Part shown: one piece after another, positions 28,101-35,091 of the stretch | How the letters are laid out: each line of letters starts with the position of its first letter | How positions within the stretch are numbered: position 1 is the first letter of the stretch | Source: Winogradskyella sp. | GTDB taxonomy: Bacteria; Bacteroidota; Bacteroidia; Flavobacteriales; Flavobacteriaceae | NCBI RefSeq assembly: GCF_028289625.1 | Contig: NZ_JANQOM010000015.1 | Coordinates: 1 to 48,795, forward strand | Direction: 5' to 3' | Length of the DNA stretch: 48,795 bases | Made by a program: the position numbers and the translations under genes | The notes under the pieces: model-generated | Databases searched by the model: none | What the model saw: only the letters and a program-made list of their open reading frames with translations | Told to the model about the DNA's origin: nothing

Positions 28101-28407
28101 TGAAGTTCAGATTTCACCAATAAAGTCCTCAACAGTTATGGATATTAATGGGGATGGGAATAAAGACATAATTGTTACCGGGAATCATTATGGAGTTGAG
28201 GTTGAAACCACACGTTATGATGCTGGATATGGAGGAATACTTTTAGGTGATGGAAATAATAATTTCAACTTTATCACTCCTCAAGAAAGTGGTTTTTACA
28301 CACCTCATGATACAAGGAATCTCTCGTTAATTGATAACTCAGGAGAAGTGCTACTTATGGTTACTAATAATAACTCAGCCACTAGTATTTTTAGGTTTAA
28401 AAGTTAA
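25111..28407 (+). CDS. FG-GAP/VCBS-repeat lipoprotein with ASPIC/UnbV domain
   Basis: A 1098-residue exported lipoprotein (lipobox MVVGC at about residue 21). It is built of repeated FG-GAP/VCBS-type calcium-loop blades: many DxNxDGxxD elements such as DINNDGLPDVFFGG, DVNADGYLDIYV, DMDNDGDLDMY and DLDNDGDLDII, forming one or two beta-propellers at about 40-500. An ASPIC/UnbV domain follows (about 500-595, RFGIGAKAIIYY ... VEVIWPNGKVNTFENV), then a second set of FG-GAP blades (about 635-1090). This CRTAC1-like architecture is common in Bacteroidetes glycan loci and is thought to mediate binding or adhesion at the surface; no catalytic motif is seen. A 94-base upstream gap includes TTGTATATA (25018-25026), a partial match to the proposed operator, so it may have its own promoter. 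Confidence 0.8.
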   Translation: MKTLRIRFLAITTFLFMVVGCNDAPKRDLCPAELVGGFELLSPEKTGIDFQNTIKESTYFNHYYYSQMYVGSGVAIGDINNDGLPDVFFGGNQVEDRLYLNKGNLQFENITKTSKVARNSGWTWGVTMADVNADGYLDIYVSRNGNSMKLEDRRNKLYINNQDLTFKESAIQYGLADVGFSTQAAFFDMDNDGDLDMYQVNQPPDKKLLLVNKIPKERLKLYRDRLYINDNGKFRDFSDEAGIDREMAYGLSINTSDFNNDGFLDLYISRDYGAPDVMYYNNGDGTFRSVTTEKLKHMSQYSMGSDTGDVNNDGLIDLITTDMTPEDHYRSKMNMASMNTEAFKELIEKGESYQYMTNTLQVNTGLGGFSDVANLAGISNTDWSWASLLMDADNDGFKDLFISNGIKKDIDNNDYRRLVSNVDKKINSEELFEYSKKTPSHPISNYAFQNKGNLKFEKVSKEWGFDTPSFSNGMAYGDLDNDGDLDIITNNIDAPAFVYENKATGNFLKINAEGSEKNRFGIGAKAIIYYNDKTQIVENTVTRGFISSVEHGMFFGLGKHTEIEKVEVIWPNGKVNTFENVEANQVLVAKMSEAETKSKEGKNEKTLMTKINTDELGIDFIHLENEFDEFTEEILLPHNVSQNGPFSATGDINKDGLDDIFIGGAMNQSGILYIQNINGTFSKNESQPWGKDKTSEDLGCLFIDIDNDDDLDLYIASGGSEYMRGHVSLRDRLYINDGKGNFTKSDNALPDIRESSQVVTASDVDLDGDIDLFVGIRLVAKSYAFPATSYLLINNNGKFVKALEENAPALTNIGMVTDAVFTDIDNDNDDDLMIVGEWMEIKILANNNGIFEDASKSYGLEDTRGIWWSITASDIDNDGDDDYVIGNLGTNNKFKASEEHPFKVYVNDFDDNGTNDILLAKYYKDAYVPVRGRECTSQQMPYVAEKFKDYHSFASSKLIDILPEEKVEDAVIYEIKNFESIVLINENGKLIKNSLPNEVQISPIKSSTVMDINGDGNKDIIVTGNHYGVEVETTRYDAGYGGILLGDGNNNFNFITPQESGFYTPHDTRNLSLIDNSGEVLLMVTNNNSATSIFRFKS

Positions 28408-28616
28408 AATATAAAAGTGTATAGCTGTATCATTAAGTATGAATCCAACTTAGTTGGTGTTTAAAGATTTATAAATCAGCAGTATAAGTTCATTTTTTAA
28501 AATGATATACACTTTCGATTTTTTGAGTTGTATAGTTTTTGTATAGGTATTTCATAACTTAAAATTGAATAAAATTCAGTTTCTTGTAGTATTAATTAAT
28601 AAATAACTAAAAAAGT
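28408..28616 (+). promoter_or_regulatory. Promoter/operator region of the T9SS binding-protein gene
   Basis: In this 209-base spacer two direct copies of TTGTATAG start at 28528 and 28539, 11 bases apart, about one DNA turn. The second copy reads TTGTATAGGTA and lies 78 bases before the ATG, nearly the same distance as the copy upstream of the gene at 5499 (79 bases). A further GTATAG is at 28419-28424. The leader is AT-rich and similar in composition to that of the 5499 gene (both contain TATTAATTAA). I see no perfect TAnnTTTG element. Confidence 0.45.
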
Positions 28617-30008
28617 ATGAAAAAAATTACATTTTTATTTTTTGCACTTACAGCTTTGTTGAGTTATTCTCAACAAGAAGTGCTTCAAGATTTTGAGAGT
28701 GGTGGACTTGGTGACCCTTTTGGAGGTTTAGCTTCTGCATCTATAGTGGCAGACCCTGAACCAATGGGAACTCGTGGTCAAGTTGCCGAGATTATAGCTT
28801 CAACTGCTGGAGAGGTTTGGCAAGGAACCAACATTAATATTGATCAAAATGTTGAGTTAACAACTGATAAAACAATGTCTATTGATGTGTATTCTACCTC
28901 TGCAATTTCGATATTGGTTAAAGTCACTGGAAGCGGTGATGGAGGTCCAGATTCTTCGGTAGAAGCCAACCACACAGGAATGGGTTGGGAAACTATTACG
29001 GTAACATTTAACACTGGTCAGGATAACACAGCTACTGCAAATGGTACTTATACAAATTTTGTAGTGTATCCAAACTGGGATTCGGCCGGCAATGGTTATA
29101 TAAATCCTGCTATTGCAAGAACAGTTTATGTTGACAATATAACTGGTACGCCTTCTGCACCAGATCCATGTGCAAATGGCGTACAAGATGCAGGTGAAGA
29201 AGGGATAGATTGTGGAGGTACATGCCCAAATGCATGTCCGAATCCTCCTTCTGGTCCACCTACAACGCCACCAAATAGAGCGCCAGCAGATGTTATTTCT
29301 GTGTTTAGTGATGCCTACACAGATGAAACAACAGAACAAAGGCAATCATTTGGTGACGCGGTTGTTACAGAATTGGATTTTTCAGGTAATGCGATTATTT
29401 CTGCAACAACACCACTTCCTGGTGCAGGATTTCAGTATCAATATTTTGGTAGCAACTTAGATTTATCAGCTATGACTCACATGCATATTGACTTTTATTT
29501 TGAAGGTGCGCCAACAACAGCAGGCACATTTTTCACAGTAATTGCACAATATAACGGTGGAAGTAATGCTGTTCAAAACAATATTGATGTTACTGCTTTA
29601 GCGTCTAACACCTGGCACGAAATCGATGTCACATTTGATAGTTTCGCTTCTGGTCAACCAAGAGATCAGATACAACAAGTTATTGTTCAAATAAATGGTC
29701 CAGATATTTACGGTCCATTTTATGTAGATAATATCTACTTCCATAATAATACAGTGTTAAGTACTAATGATTTTGAAACGTCTGAATTTAAGGTATCCCC
29801 TAACCCAACAAATACCGATTGGAATCTTTCTAGCTCAAATACGATTACCAATGTTGCGGTTTACGATATTTTAGGAAAGCAAGTTTTAGCTTTAGCGCCA
29901 AATTCAAACGAAGCTATTATCGATGCTTCTTCATTAAGAACTGGTGTTTACTTCGCAAGAATTGATGGTGTTAATGGTTCTAAAACAATTAAGTTAGTAA
30001 GAGAATAA
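28617..30008 (+). CDS. T9SS-secreted CBM-like glycan-binding protein
   Basis: A 463-residue secreted protein with a type I signal peptide (about 1-18, ending SYSQ). The first beta-sandwich (about 20-185) begins EVLQDFESGGLGDPFGG. A Cys-rich linker follows (NGVQDAGEEGIDCGGTCPNAC, about 188-208, the NGxQDxxExGIDCGGxC type known in Bacteroidetes surface proteins), then a Pro-rich stretch, then a second sandwich (225-378) starting DVISVFSDAYTD and ending FYVDNIYFHNN. The C-terminal type A sorting domain (about 385-463: FKVSPNPTNTDWNLSS, VYDILGKQVLAL, LRTGVYFARI) directs export and surface attachment through type IX secretion. The 225-378 module is related to residues 327-484 of the lipoprotein encoded at 8690. 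No catalytic residues are recognisable. A bordering role in glucan capture is inferred. Confidence 0.8.
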   Translation: MKKITFLFFALTALLSYSQQEVLQDFESGGLGDPFGGLASASIVADPEPMGTRGQVAEIIASTAGEVWQGTNINIDQNVELTTDKTMSIDVYSTSAISILVKVTGSGDGGPDSSVEANHTGMGWETITVTFNTGQDNTATANGTYTNFVVYPNWDSAGNGYINPAIARTVYVDNITGTPSAPDPCANGVQDAGEEGIDCGGTCPNACPNPPSGPPTTPPNRAPADVISVFSDAYTDETTEQRQSFGDAVVTELDFSGNAIISATTPLPGAGFQYQYFGSNLDLSAMTHMHIDFYFEGAPTTAGTFFTVIAQYNGGSNAVQNNIDVTALASNTWHEIDVTFDSFASGQPRDQIQQVIVQINGPDIYGPFYVDNIYFHNNTVLSTNDFETSEFKVSPNPTNTDWNLSSSNTITNVAVYDILGKQVLALAPNSNEAIIDASSLRTGVYFARIDGVNGSKTIKLVRE

Positions 30009-30034
30009 TTAATAGCGTACAAATAGAAAAATAA

Positions 30035-30067
30035 GAAGCGTGTTTAGAATGTAAACACGCTTTTTTT
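30035..30067 (+). terminator. Rho-independent terminator after the T9SS protein gene
   Basis: AAGCGTGTTTA and TAAACACGCTT form a perfect 11-bp stem with loop GAATG, followed by a T run to about 30067. It marks the downstream end of the glucan locus. Confidence 0.9.
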
Positions 30068-30112
30068 ATGAGATAGCTGTCAATTATTTATAACTTTACA
30101 TAAAAGGATTAA

Positions 30113-32230
30113 ATGCTAAGACACATAGGTTACTATATCATTTCAATACTATTATTGATGGGATGTTCTCAAAATAATACTACTGCAAAGAATGAGAACA
30201 CAAAAAAGGCTAATGATCTCATTAATGAGTCCAGCCCATATTTATTACAGCACGCTTATAATCCTGTAGCTTGGAAAGCTTGGAATGATGAATCTTTACA
30301 GTTAGCCAAAGAACAGAACAAACTCATAATTATTTCCGTAGGCTATTCAGCTTGCCATTGGTGTCATGTTATGGAGGAAGAGAGTTTTGAGAATGATTCT
30401 ATCGCCAAGCTGATGAATGCTAATTTTATAAATATTAAAGTTGATCGCGAAGAACGACCAGACGTCGATCAGGTATATATGAACGCCGTGCAACTAATGA
30501 CAGGAGGAGGAGGTTGGCCGCTAAATTGTATTACGCTTCCTGATGGTAGACCTGTTTTTGGAGGTACTTATTTTACAAAAGCGCAGTGGACAAAAATATT
30601 AAAAGATGTGTCTCAGCTTTATAAAGATAATCCCGAAAAGATGATTGCCTATGCAGAGAAGCTTACAGAAGGTGTAAAGAATTCTGACTTAATAATTGTA
30701 AATGATGAGCCTGTTGAGTTCGACGCCATATCTTTAAGTGCTGCAGTTGATGAATTAAAAAAGTCCTTGGATTTTAAGCGGGGTGGTCAAAAAGGTGAAC
30801 CAAAGTTCCCTATGCCTGGTCATTTAGACTTTTTATTGCGCTATAGCTTTCAAACGGACAGAGAGGAATTAAAAGCTTATGTATTAACAACATTAGATAA
30901 AATGGCTAATGGTGGTATTTATGATCAAATAGGTGGTGGTTTTTCAAGATACTCGGTTGATGAAAGATGGCATATTCCTCACTTTGAAAAAATGCTCTAT
31001 GACAATGCACAATTGGTTAGTGTTTATTCAAAAGTTTATCAACTAACTAATAATAAGGGCTATAAGAAAATTATTGAAGAGACTTTAGGTTTTATAGATA
31101 AGGAATTATCTGCGGAAGAAGGGGCTTTTTTTTCGTCTTTAGATGCTGATAGTAAAAATTCTGAGGAAGAATTGGAAGAGGGAGCATTTTATATTTGGAC
31201 AGAGAATGAGTTGAGGTCATTATTGGAAAATGATTATGAGTTATTCAAAGCCTATTATAACATCAATACTATAGGTAAGTGGGAAAAAGCTAATTATGTT
31301 CTTTATAAAACGCTTAGTGATGAAGAGTTTATTGCAGACCATCAACTTAGTCTTTCGGACTTAGAATCTAAACGCTATGATTGGAAACAAAAACTTTTTA
31401 AGGCCCGAAACAAGCGAAATAAACCAAGGCTAGATGATAAAGTATTAACATCATGGAATGCCCTTATGTTAAAAGGGTATGTAGATGCCTACAAAGCTAT
31501 TGGAAATGAAAATTATTTAATTAAGGCGATTGCTAATGCAAAATTTATCAAAAAGAATCAGCTTAAAGATGATGGTTCGTTGTACCATAGTTATAAAGAC
31601 GGTAAAAGTACCGTTGATGGCTTTTCAGAAGATTATGCACACACGATAACAGCTTTTTTAGACCTCTACCAAGTTACCCTTAATGAACAGTGGTTGCAGG
31701 ATGCAAAGCAGTTGATGGATTATACCATAAAGCATTTCTTGAATGATGAAACCCAAATGTTTTATTTTACATCTGATTATGCAAGTAATCTTATTACTAG
31801 AAAAACAGAGGTTTTTGACAATGTTATTTCGTCTTCAAACTCTGTTTTGGCAGAATGTTTATTCAAATTAGGGCATTATTACGCTGATAAAGCGTATTCA
31901 GAATTGGCTAACCAAATGCTTAAGAATGTTAATGAAGGTATGTTAAAGACACCATTTGGCTATACCAATTGGCTCTCATTGTATTTAAGTCATTCCAACC
32001 CATATTTTGAAGTTGCAATTTCTGGCACTGAAGCACTAGATAAGTTAAAAGAACTTAAGGCATTATACATACCAAATATCCTTATTTCAGGGGCAACAAC
32101 TGAAAGTGATTTACCACTATTAAAAAATAAGTTTAATCAAGATGAAACGTTGATTTATGTTTGCGTTAATGGTACATGTAAACTTCCTGTAAATACAGTC
32201 AATAAAGCTGTAGGTCAGATTTTAAAATGA
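30113..32230 (+). CDS. DUF255 thioredoxin-fold protein (YyaL/SPATA20-like), exported lipoprotein form
   Basis: A 705-residue protein with an N-terminal thioredoxin-like DUF255 domain (about 35-190) and a C-terminal six-hairpin glycosidase-like (alpha/alpha)6 domain (about 205-690). The family motif is intact: SACHWCHVMEEESFEN with the CxxC-like pair Cys81 and Cys84, preceded by SPYLLQHAYNPVAW and followed by KVDREERPDVD, GGGWPLNC, GGGFSRYSVDERWHIPHFEKMLYDNAQL and LTSWNALMLKGY. The N-terminus (IISILLLMGCSQNN) is a lipobox with Cys18, so this copy is probably anchored in the envelope. The molecular function of the family is not established; redox and sugar-binding roles have been suggested from the folds. 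It overlaps the LacI-type gene by 4 bases (ATGA) and follows the glucan-locus terminator, so it is probably a separate unit. Confidence 0.88.
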   Translation: MLRHIGYYIISILLLMGCSQNNTTAKNENTKKANDLINESSPYLLQHAYNPVAWKAWNDESLQLAKEQNKLIIISVGYSACHWCHVMEEESFENDSIAKLMNANFINIKVDREERPDVDQVYMNAVQLMTGGGGWPLNCITLPDGRPVFGGTYFTKAQWTKILKDVSQLYKDNPEKMIAYAEKLTEGVKNSDLIIVNDEPVEFDAISLSAAVDELKKSLDFKRGGQKGEPKFPMPGHLDFLLRYSFQTDREELKAYVLTTLDKMANGGIYDQIGGGFSRYSVDERWHIPHFEKMLYDNAQLVSVYSKVYQLTNNKGYKKIIEETLGFIDKELSAEEGAFFSSLDADSKNSEEELEEGAFYIWTENELRSLLENDYELFKAYYNINTIGKWEKANYVLYKTLSDEEFIADHQLSLSDLESKRYDWKQKLFKARNKRNKPRLDDKVLTSWNALMLKGYVDAYKAIGNENYLIKAIANAKFIKKNQLKDDGSLYHSYKDGKSTVDGFSEDYAHTITAFLDLYQVTLNEQWLQDAKQLMDYTIKHFLNDETQMFYFTSDYASNLITRKTEVFDNVISSSNSVLAECLFKLGHYYADKAYSELANQMLKNVNEGMLKTPFGYTNWLSLYLSHSNPYFEVAISGTEALDKLKELKALYIPNILISGATTESDLPLLKNKFNQDETLIYVCVNGTCKLPVNTVNKAVGQILK

Positions 32231-33234
32231 GTAATATGACAACATTAAAAGAATTAGCAAAGCTCCTAAATATATCAGTATCTACAGTGTCAAAGGCACT
32301 AAATGATAGTCATGAAATTAGTGAAAATACCAAGAAAAGGGTCATAGAGTTAGCTGACAAATTAAACTATAAGCCCAATCGTATAGCCCAGCAGTTAAAA
32401 ACCAATAAGACAAAAATCATTGGTGTTATTTTACCAACGGTTACGAATCCATTTTTTGCTCAAGTTCTCCACGGCATTGAAACATCAGCGACAACTAATA
32501 ATTATGATATTATTGTTTGCCTTTCGGATGAATCTTTAGAAAAAGAAAAACGTAGTTTAGAATTGTTATCTAACGGTAGTGTTGATGGCTTTATAATGGC
32601 CGTAGCGAGAGAGAGCCAAGTCAAAGAACAGTCAGGACATATAACAGATGTTATTGACAATAAAATCCCTGTGTTAATGTTTGATAGGGTGGTTAACGAA
32701 ATTAGTTGCGATAAAGTAATCGTGGATGATTTTCAATCGGTTTATGATGCTACGGAATATTTGATTAAAAAGGAAAGTCGAGAGCATATTCTACTGGTTA
32801 GTAATATTGAAGAATTGAGTGTTGGCAAGTTGAGAATTAATGGGTATCAAAAAGCAATAGAGAATGCTGGTCTGAAACCTAAAATTTTAAAACTCAGCAA
32901 GGTCGAAAATGTTGAAGCGCATGTCTACCAATATATTGGAGACCATCCAGAAACAGATGCCATTGTTTCTATCGATCATATAACAGGTATTATCGCTATA
33001 AACATGGCAAAAAAGATAGGGAAAACGGTTCCAAAAGATTTGTCTGTTATTGGTTTTGGTTATGAGCATACACAGTTGTTGTCAAGCCCCAAAATTTCAA
33101 TTATTCACCAAAAGGCTTTTGATATTGGAAAGATGTCTGTAGAGTTATTGATTGACCATTTAAATACTGAGGATCATCAACTACAAACCATTATTGTTCC
33201 GATTGATCTTAAATTAGGAGAATCCACAAAATAA
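32227..33234 (+). CDS. LacI-family transcriptional regulator
   Basis: A 335-residue cytosolic repressor/activator. The N-terminal LacI helix-turn-helix and hinge are at about 4-60 (TTLKELAKLLNISVSTVSKALNDSHEISENTKKRVIELADKLNYKPNRIAQQLK). The periplasmic-binding-protein-like effector domain starts at about 65 (IIGVILPTVTNPFFAQVLHGIE). SVDGFIMAVARESQ and LSVIGFGYEHTQLLSSPKISIIHQ are typical core segments. A sugar or nucleoside-like ligand is expected. The start codon overlaps the stop of the preceding gene (ATGA), so the two are translationally coupled. It may regulate its own operon or the adjacent glucan locus; the sequence does not decide this. No clear LacI palindrome was found immediately upstream of the glucan operon. 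Confidence 0.9.
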   Translation: MSNMTTLKELAKLLNISVSTVSKALNDSHEISENTKKRVIELADKLNYKPNRIAQQLKTNKTKIIGVILPTVTNPFFAQVLHGIETSATTNNYDIIVCLSDESLEKEKRSLELLSNGSVDGFIMAVARESQVKEQSGHITDVIDNKIPVLMFDRVVNEISCDKVIVDDFQSVYDATEYLIKKESREHILLVSNIEELSVGKLRINGYQKAIENAGLKPKILKLSKVENVEAHVYQYIGDHPETDAIVSIDHITGIIAINMAKKIGKTVPKDLSVIGFGYEHTQLLSSPKISIIHQKAFDIGKMSVELLIDHLNTEDHQLQTIIVPIDLKLGESTK

Positions 33235-33240
33235 AATCAA

Positions 33241-33267
33241 TAAAAAAAGCCTGATGTAAACCAGGCT
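33241..33267 (-). terminator. Terminator for the LEA-like lipoprotein gene (minus strand)
   Basis: AGCCTG (33248-33253) and CAGGCT (33262-33267) pair across an 8-base loop. On the minus strand the stem is followed by seven T residues (A run 33242-33248 on the plus strand). There is no T run in the plus direction, so it serves mainly the minus-strand gene. Confidence 0.7.
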
Positions 33268-33290
33268 CTCTGTTTCATGATGATTATTAA

Positions 33291-33644
33291 TTAGTTTCCA
33301 CCACCTTTTACTTTATCAGCAGCTTTATCTACAGCATCCTTTCCTGCTTCTTTAGCTTTGTCAACAGCCTCATCAGCGGCTTTTTTGGCATCATCAGCCA
33401 TTTCTTTAGCTCCTTCTTTGACGCTATCCACAGCATCGCCTGCGGCATCAACAGCGCCATCTACGGCTTCTCCGGCAGCATCAACAGCATTGTCTACGGC
33501 TTCTCCTGCAGCTTCAGCGGCATCATCTGCAGCTTCAGTTGCGTTTTCAACGGCTTCATCTGTTTTTTCCTTAGTCTCTCTACAGGAAGTTAATGATAGT
33601 CCTAGTACAGCAACAAGTGCTAGACTTAATACAACTTTTTTCAT
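33291..33644 (-). CDS. Small LEA-like/amphipathic repeat lipoprotein
   Basis: A 117-residue lipoprotein with lipobox LSLTSC at about residue 21. The mature part is almost only Ala, Glu, Asp, Lys, Val and Gly, and forms one long predicted amphipathic helix. Three near-identical 11-residue units (AVDAAGEAVDN, AVDAAGEAVDG, AVDAAGDAVDS) occupy about residues 54-86, followed by looser Lys-rich units (KKAADEAVDKAKEAGKDAVDKAADKVKGGGN). Eleven-residue periodicity is characteristic of LEA-type and apolipoprotein-like helices, suggesting membrane association or stress protection of the envelope; this is inference. It is transcribed on its own and terminated at 33241. Two short inverted repeats lie in its upstream region (TTTTAGTG/CACTAAAA at 33653-33684, and TTAAGG/CCTTAA just beyond). 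The complementary strand is also open over most of the gene, because of the repetitive GC-rich codons; I do not consider that frame real. Confidence 0.78.
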   Translation of the reverse strand: MKKVVLSLALVAVLGLSLTSCRETKEKTDEAVENATEAADDAAEAAGEAVDNAVDAAGEAVDGAVDAAGDAVDSVKEGAKEMADDAKKAADEAVDKAKEAGKDAVDKAADKVKGGGN

Positions 33645-33741
33645 TTTAATAGTTTTAGTGTTAATTGTTGTTAAAGCACTAAAATAACAATTTTAAGGAA
33701 ACCTTAACAAAATTTTGATAGTTATTAAAAGTACAATTAGC

Positions 33742-34971
33742 CTATATACGTATAGCGTCTATAATTTGGACGACTGCGCCTCGATTTTTCTTAATATATC
33801 CTTTATTGGTGTTTCCTTTCTCTACGCTTAGTGCGGGATCATTAATTAAAGCATTAATTGCAGATTCAAAAGCCGAAGATGTTGCTACCGATATAACACC
33901 ACCTAATTCAATAAGTGTTCTCGCTTCTCGGAATTTACCATAATTCTTGCCAATAATTATAGGTTTACCAAAAACTGCAGGTTCAAGAATATTATGTAAT
34001 CCTGTTTGTCCTGCCGCACCACCCACATAAACAATATTAGCATAGTTGTAAACTCTGCTCAAATAACCTATAGTATCCAAAATAAAGACATTATAATCAG
34101 AAAGATTTTTAGTGTTCATTTCAGAAAAGCAGACGGTTTTTGTCCTAAGTTGAGACTTTAACGAAGCTATATAACTTGGTTTTATATTGTGTGGTGCGAT
34201 GATAAATTTCTTACTCCTATTAGAGTTTATGTAATCTAAAAATAGTTTATCGTCCTCTGGCCATGTACTACCAAACACAATACATTCCTTGCCATTTTTA
34301 AAATCCTCAATAAACATTATCATATTATTGGTATTCAATTGATTAGTAACACGGTCAAAACGTGTGTCACCAGCAACGGTAATGTTGGGATAGCCTATTT
34401 TTTCAAGTAAAACTTTAGAGTTTTTGTCTTGTGTAAAAATGTGATCAAAAGCAAATAAAGAAGACCTCATAAACCCACCATACCACTTAAAGAAGCTTTG
34501 AGATTGTCTAAAAACCGCGGATATAAGAATGGCTTTTAGTTGACGTCTTTTTATTTCTGTTAAGAGATTGGGCCAAATCTCATACTTGACAAAAATGATA
34601 TAGTCAGGATTAACCATATCCAAAAAACGCTTAGCATTTGCTTTAGTGTCGAGCGGTAAGTAAACTACCAAATCAGCAATTTTTGCATTTTTTCTTACTT
34701 CATAGCCCGAAGGTGAAAAAAAAGAAAGCACCACTTTATAGTTAGGGTATTTTTCTTTTAATGCTTCAAACACAGGTAAACCTTGCTCATATTCTCCTAA
34801 AGATGCGCAATGAAACCAAAAGGTTTTATCCTCAGGTTTAATTGAAGCTTTGAGCTTGTCGAAGGTTGTTGTTCTCCCAATAACACCTAATTTTAATTTT
34901 GAATTAAAAAGTGCTAAACCTTTAATCACAAAACCTGCAATATGGGTTCCTATGGAATAGAGCTGTCTCAA
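33742..34971 (-). CDS. waaA: 3-deoxy-D-manno-octulosonic acid (Kdo) transferase
   Basis: An inner-membrane-associated GT30 glycosyltransferase that adds Kdo to the lipid A precursor during lipopolysaccharide synthesis. Its 409 residues fit the family. Visible marks: an N-terminal hydrophobic anchor (LYSIGTHIAGFVIKGLALF), the first Rossmann domain with FWFHCASLGEYEQGLPVFEAL (containing the conserved Gly-Glu of the catalytic base region), VVLSFFSPSGYEVRKN and VVYLPLDTKANAKRFLDMVNPDYIIFVKYEIWPNLL. The donor-binding domain contains VFGSTWPEDDKLF, IIAPHNIKPSY and YVGGAAGQTGLHNILEPAVFGKPIIIGKN. It is divergent from the aminotransferase gene at 35092, leaving a 120-base promoter region. No other lipid A gene is adjacent. 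Confidence 0.94.
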   Translation of the reverse strand: MRQLYSIGTHIAGFVIKGLALFNSKLKLGVIGRTTTFDKLKASIKPEDKTFWFHCASLGEYEQGLPVFEALKEKYPNYKVVLSFFSPSGYEVRKNAKIADLVVYLPLDTKANAKRFLDMVNPDYIIFVKYEIWPNLLTEIKRRQLKAILISAVFRQSQSFFKWYGGFMRSSLFAFDHIFTQDKNSKVLLEKIGYPNITVAGDTRFDRVTNQLNTNNMIMFIEDFKNGKECIVFGSTWPEDDKLFLDYINSNRSKKFIIAPHNIKPSYIASLKSQLRTKTVCFSEMNTKNLSDYNVFILDTIGYLSRVYNYANIVYVGGAAGQTGLHNILEPAVFGKPIIIGKNYGKFREARTLIELGGVISVATSSAFESAINALINDPALSVEKGNTNKGYIKKNRGAVVQIIDAIRI

Positions 34972-35091
34972 TAATTTAGATTTGTGCTAAAATACAGTTC
35001 TTTCAATTAATTGCATTGGCATAGCGCTTACAATTTTGTATTTTCGCCTTACACCTAAGCCAAAGTTGCTCACATTAATTAGAATCTTCAA

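Noticed and set aside
28857..29460. Open frames of 162 codons (minus) and 82 codons (plus, other frame) inside the T9SS protein gene
   Set aside because: Their compositions (Cys/Trp/Arg-rich; Gln/His/Leu-rich) are typical of shadow frames, and the main frame has signal peptide, linker and sorting domain.
33358..33687. Plus-strand 109-residue open frame opposite the LEA-like lipoprotein
   Set aside because: It is Ser/Ala-rich only because it reads the complement of Ala/Asp/Glu repeat codons. The minus-strand frame has a proper lipobox and terminator.
34845..34870. Sequence TTGAGCTTGTCGAAGG resembling the REP-like core
   Set aside because: It lies inside the Kdo transferase coding region, lacks the flanking palindromic arms and is explained by codons for the residues TFDKLKAS.
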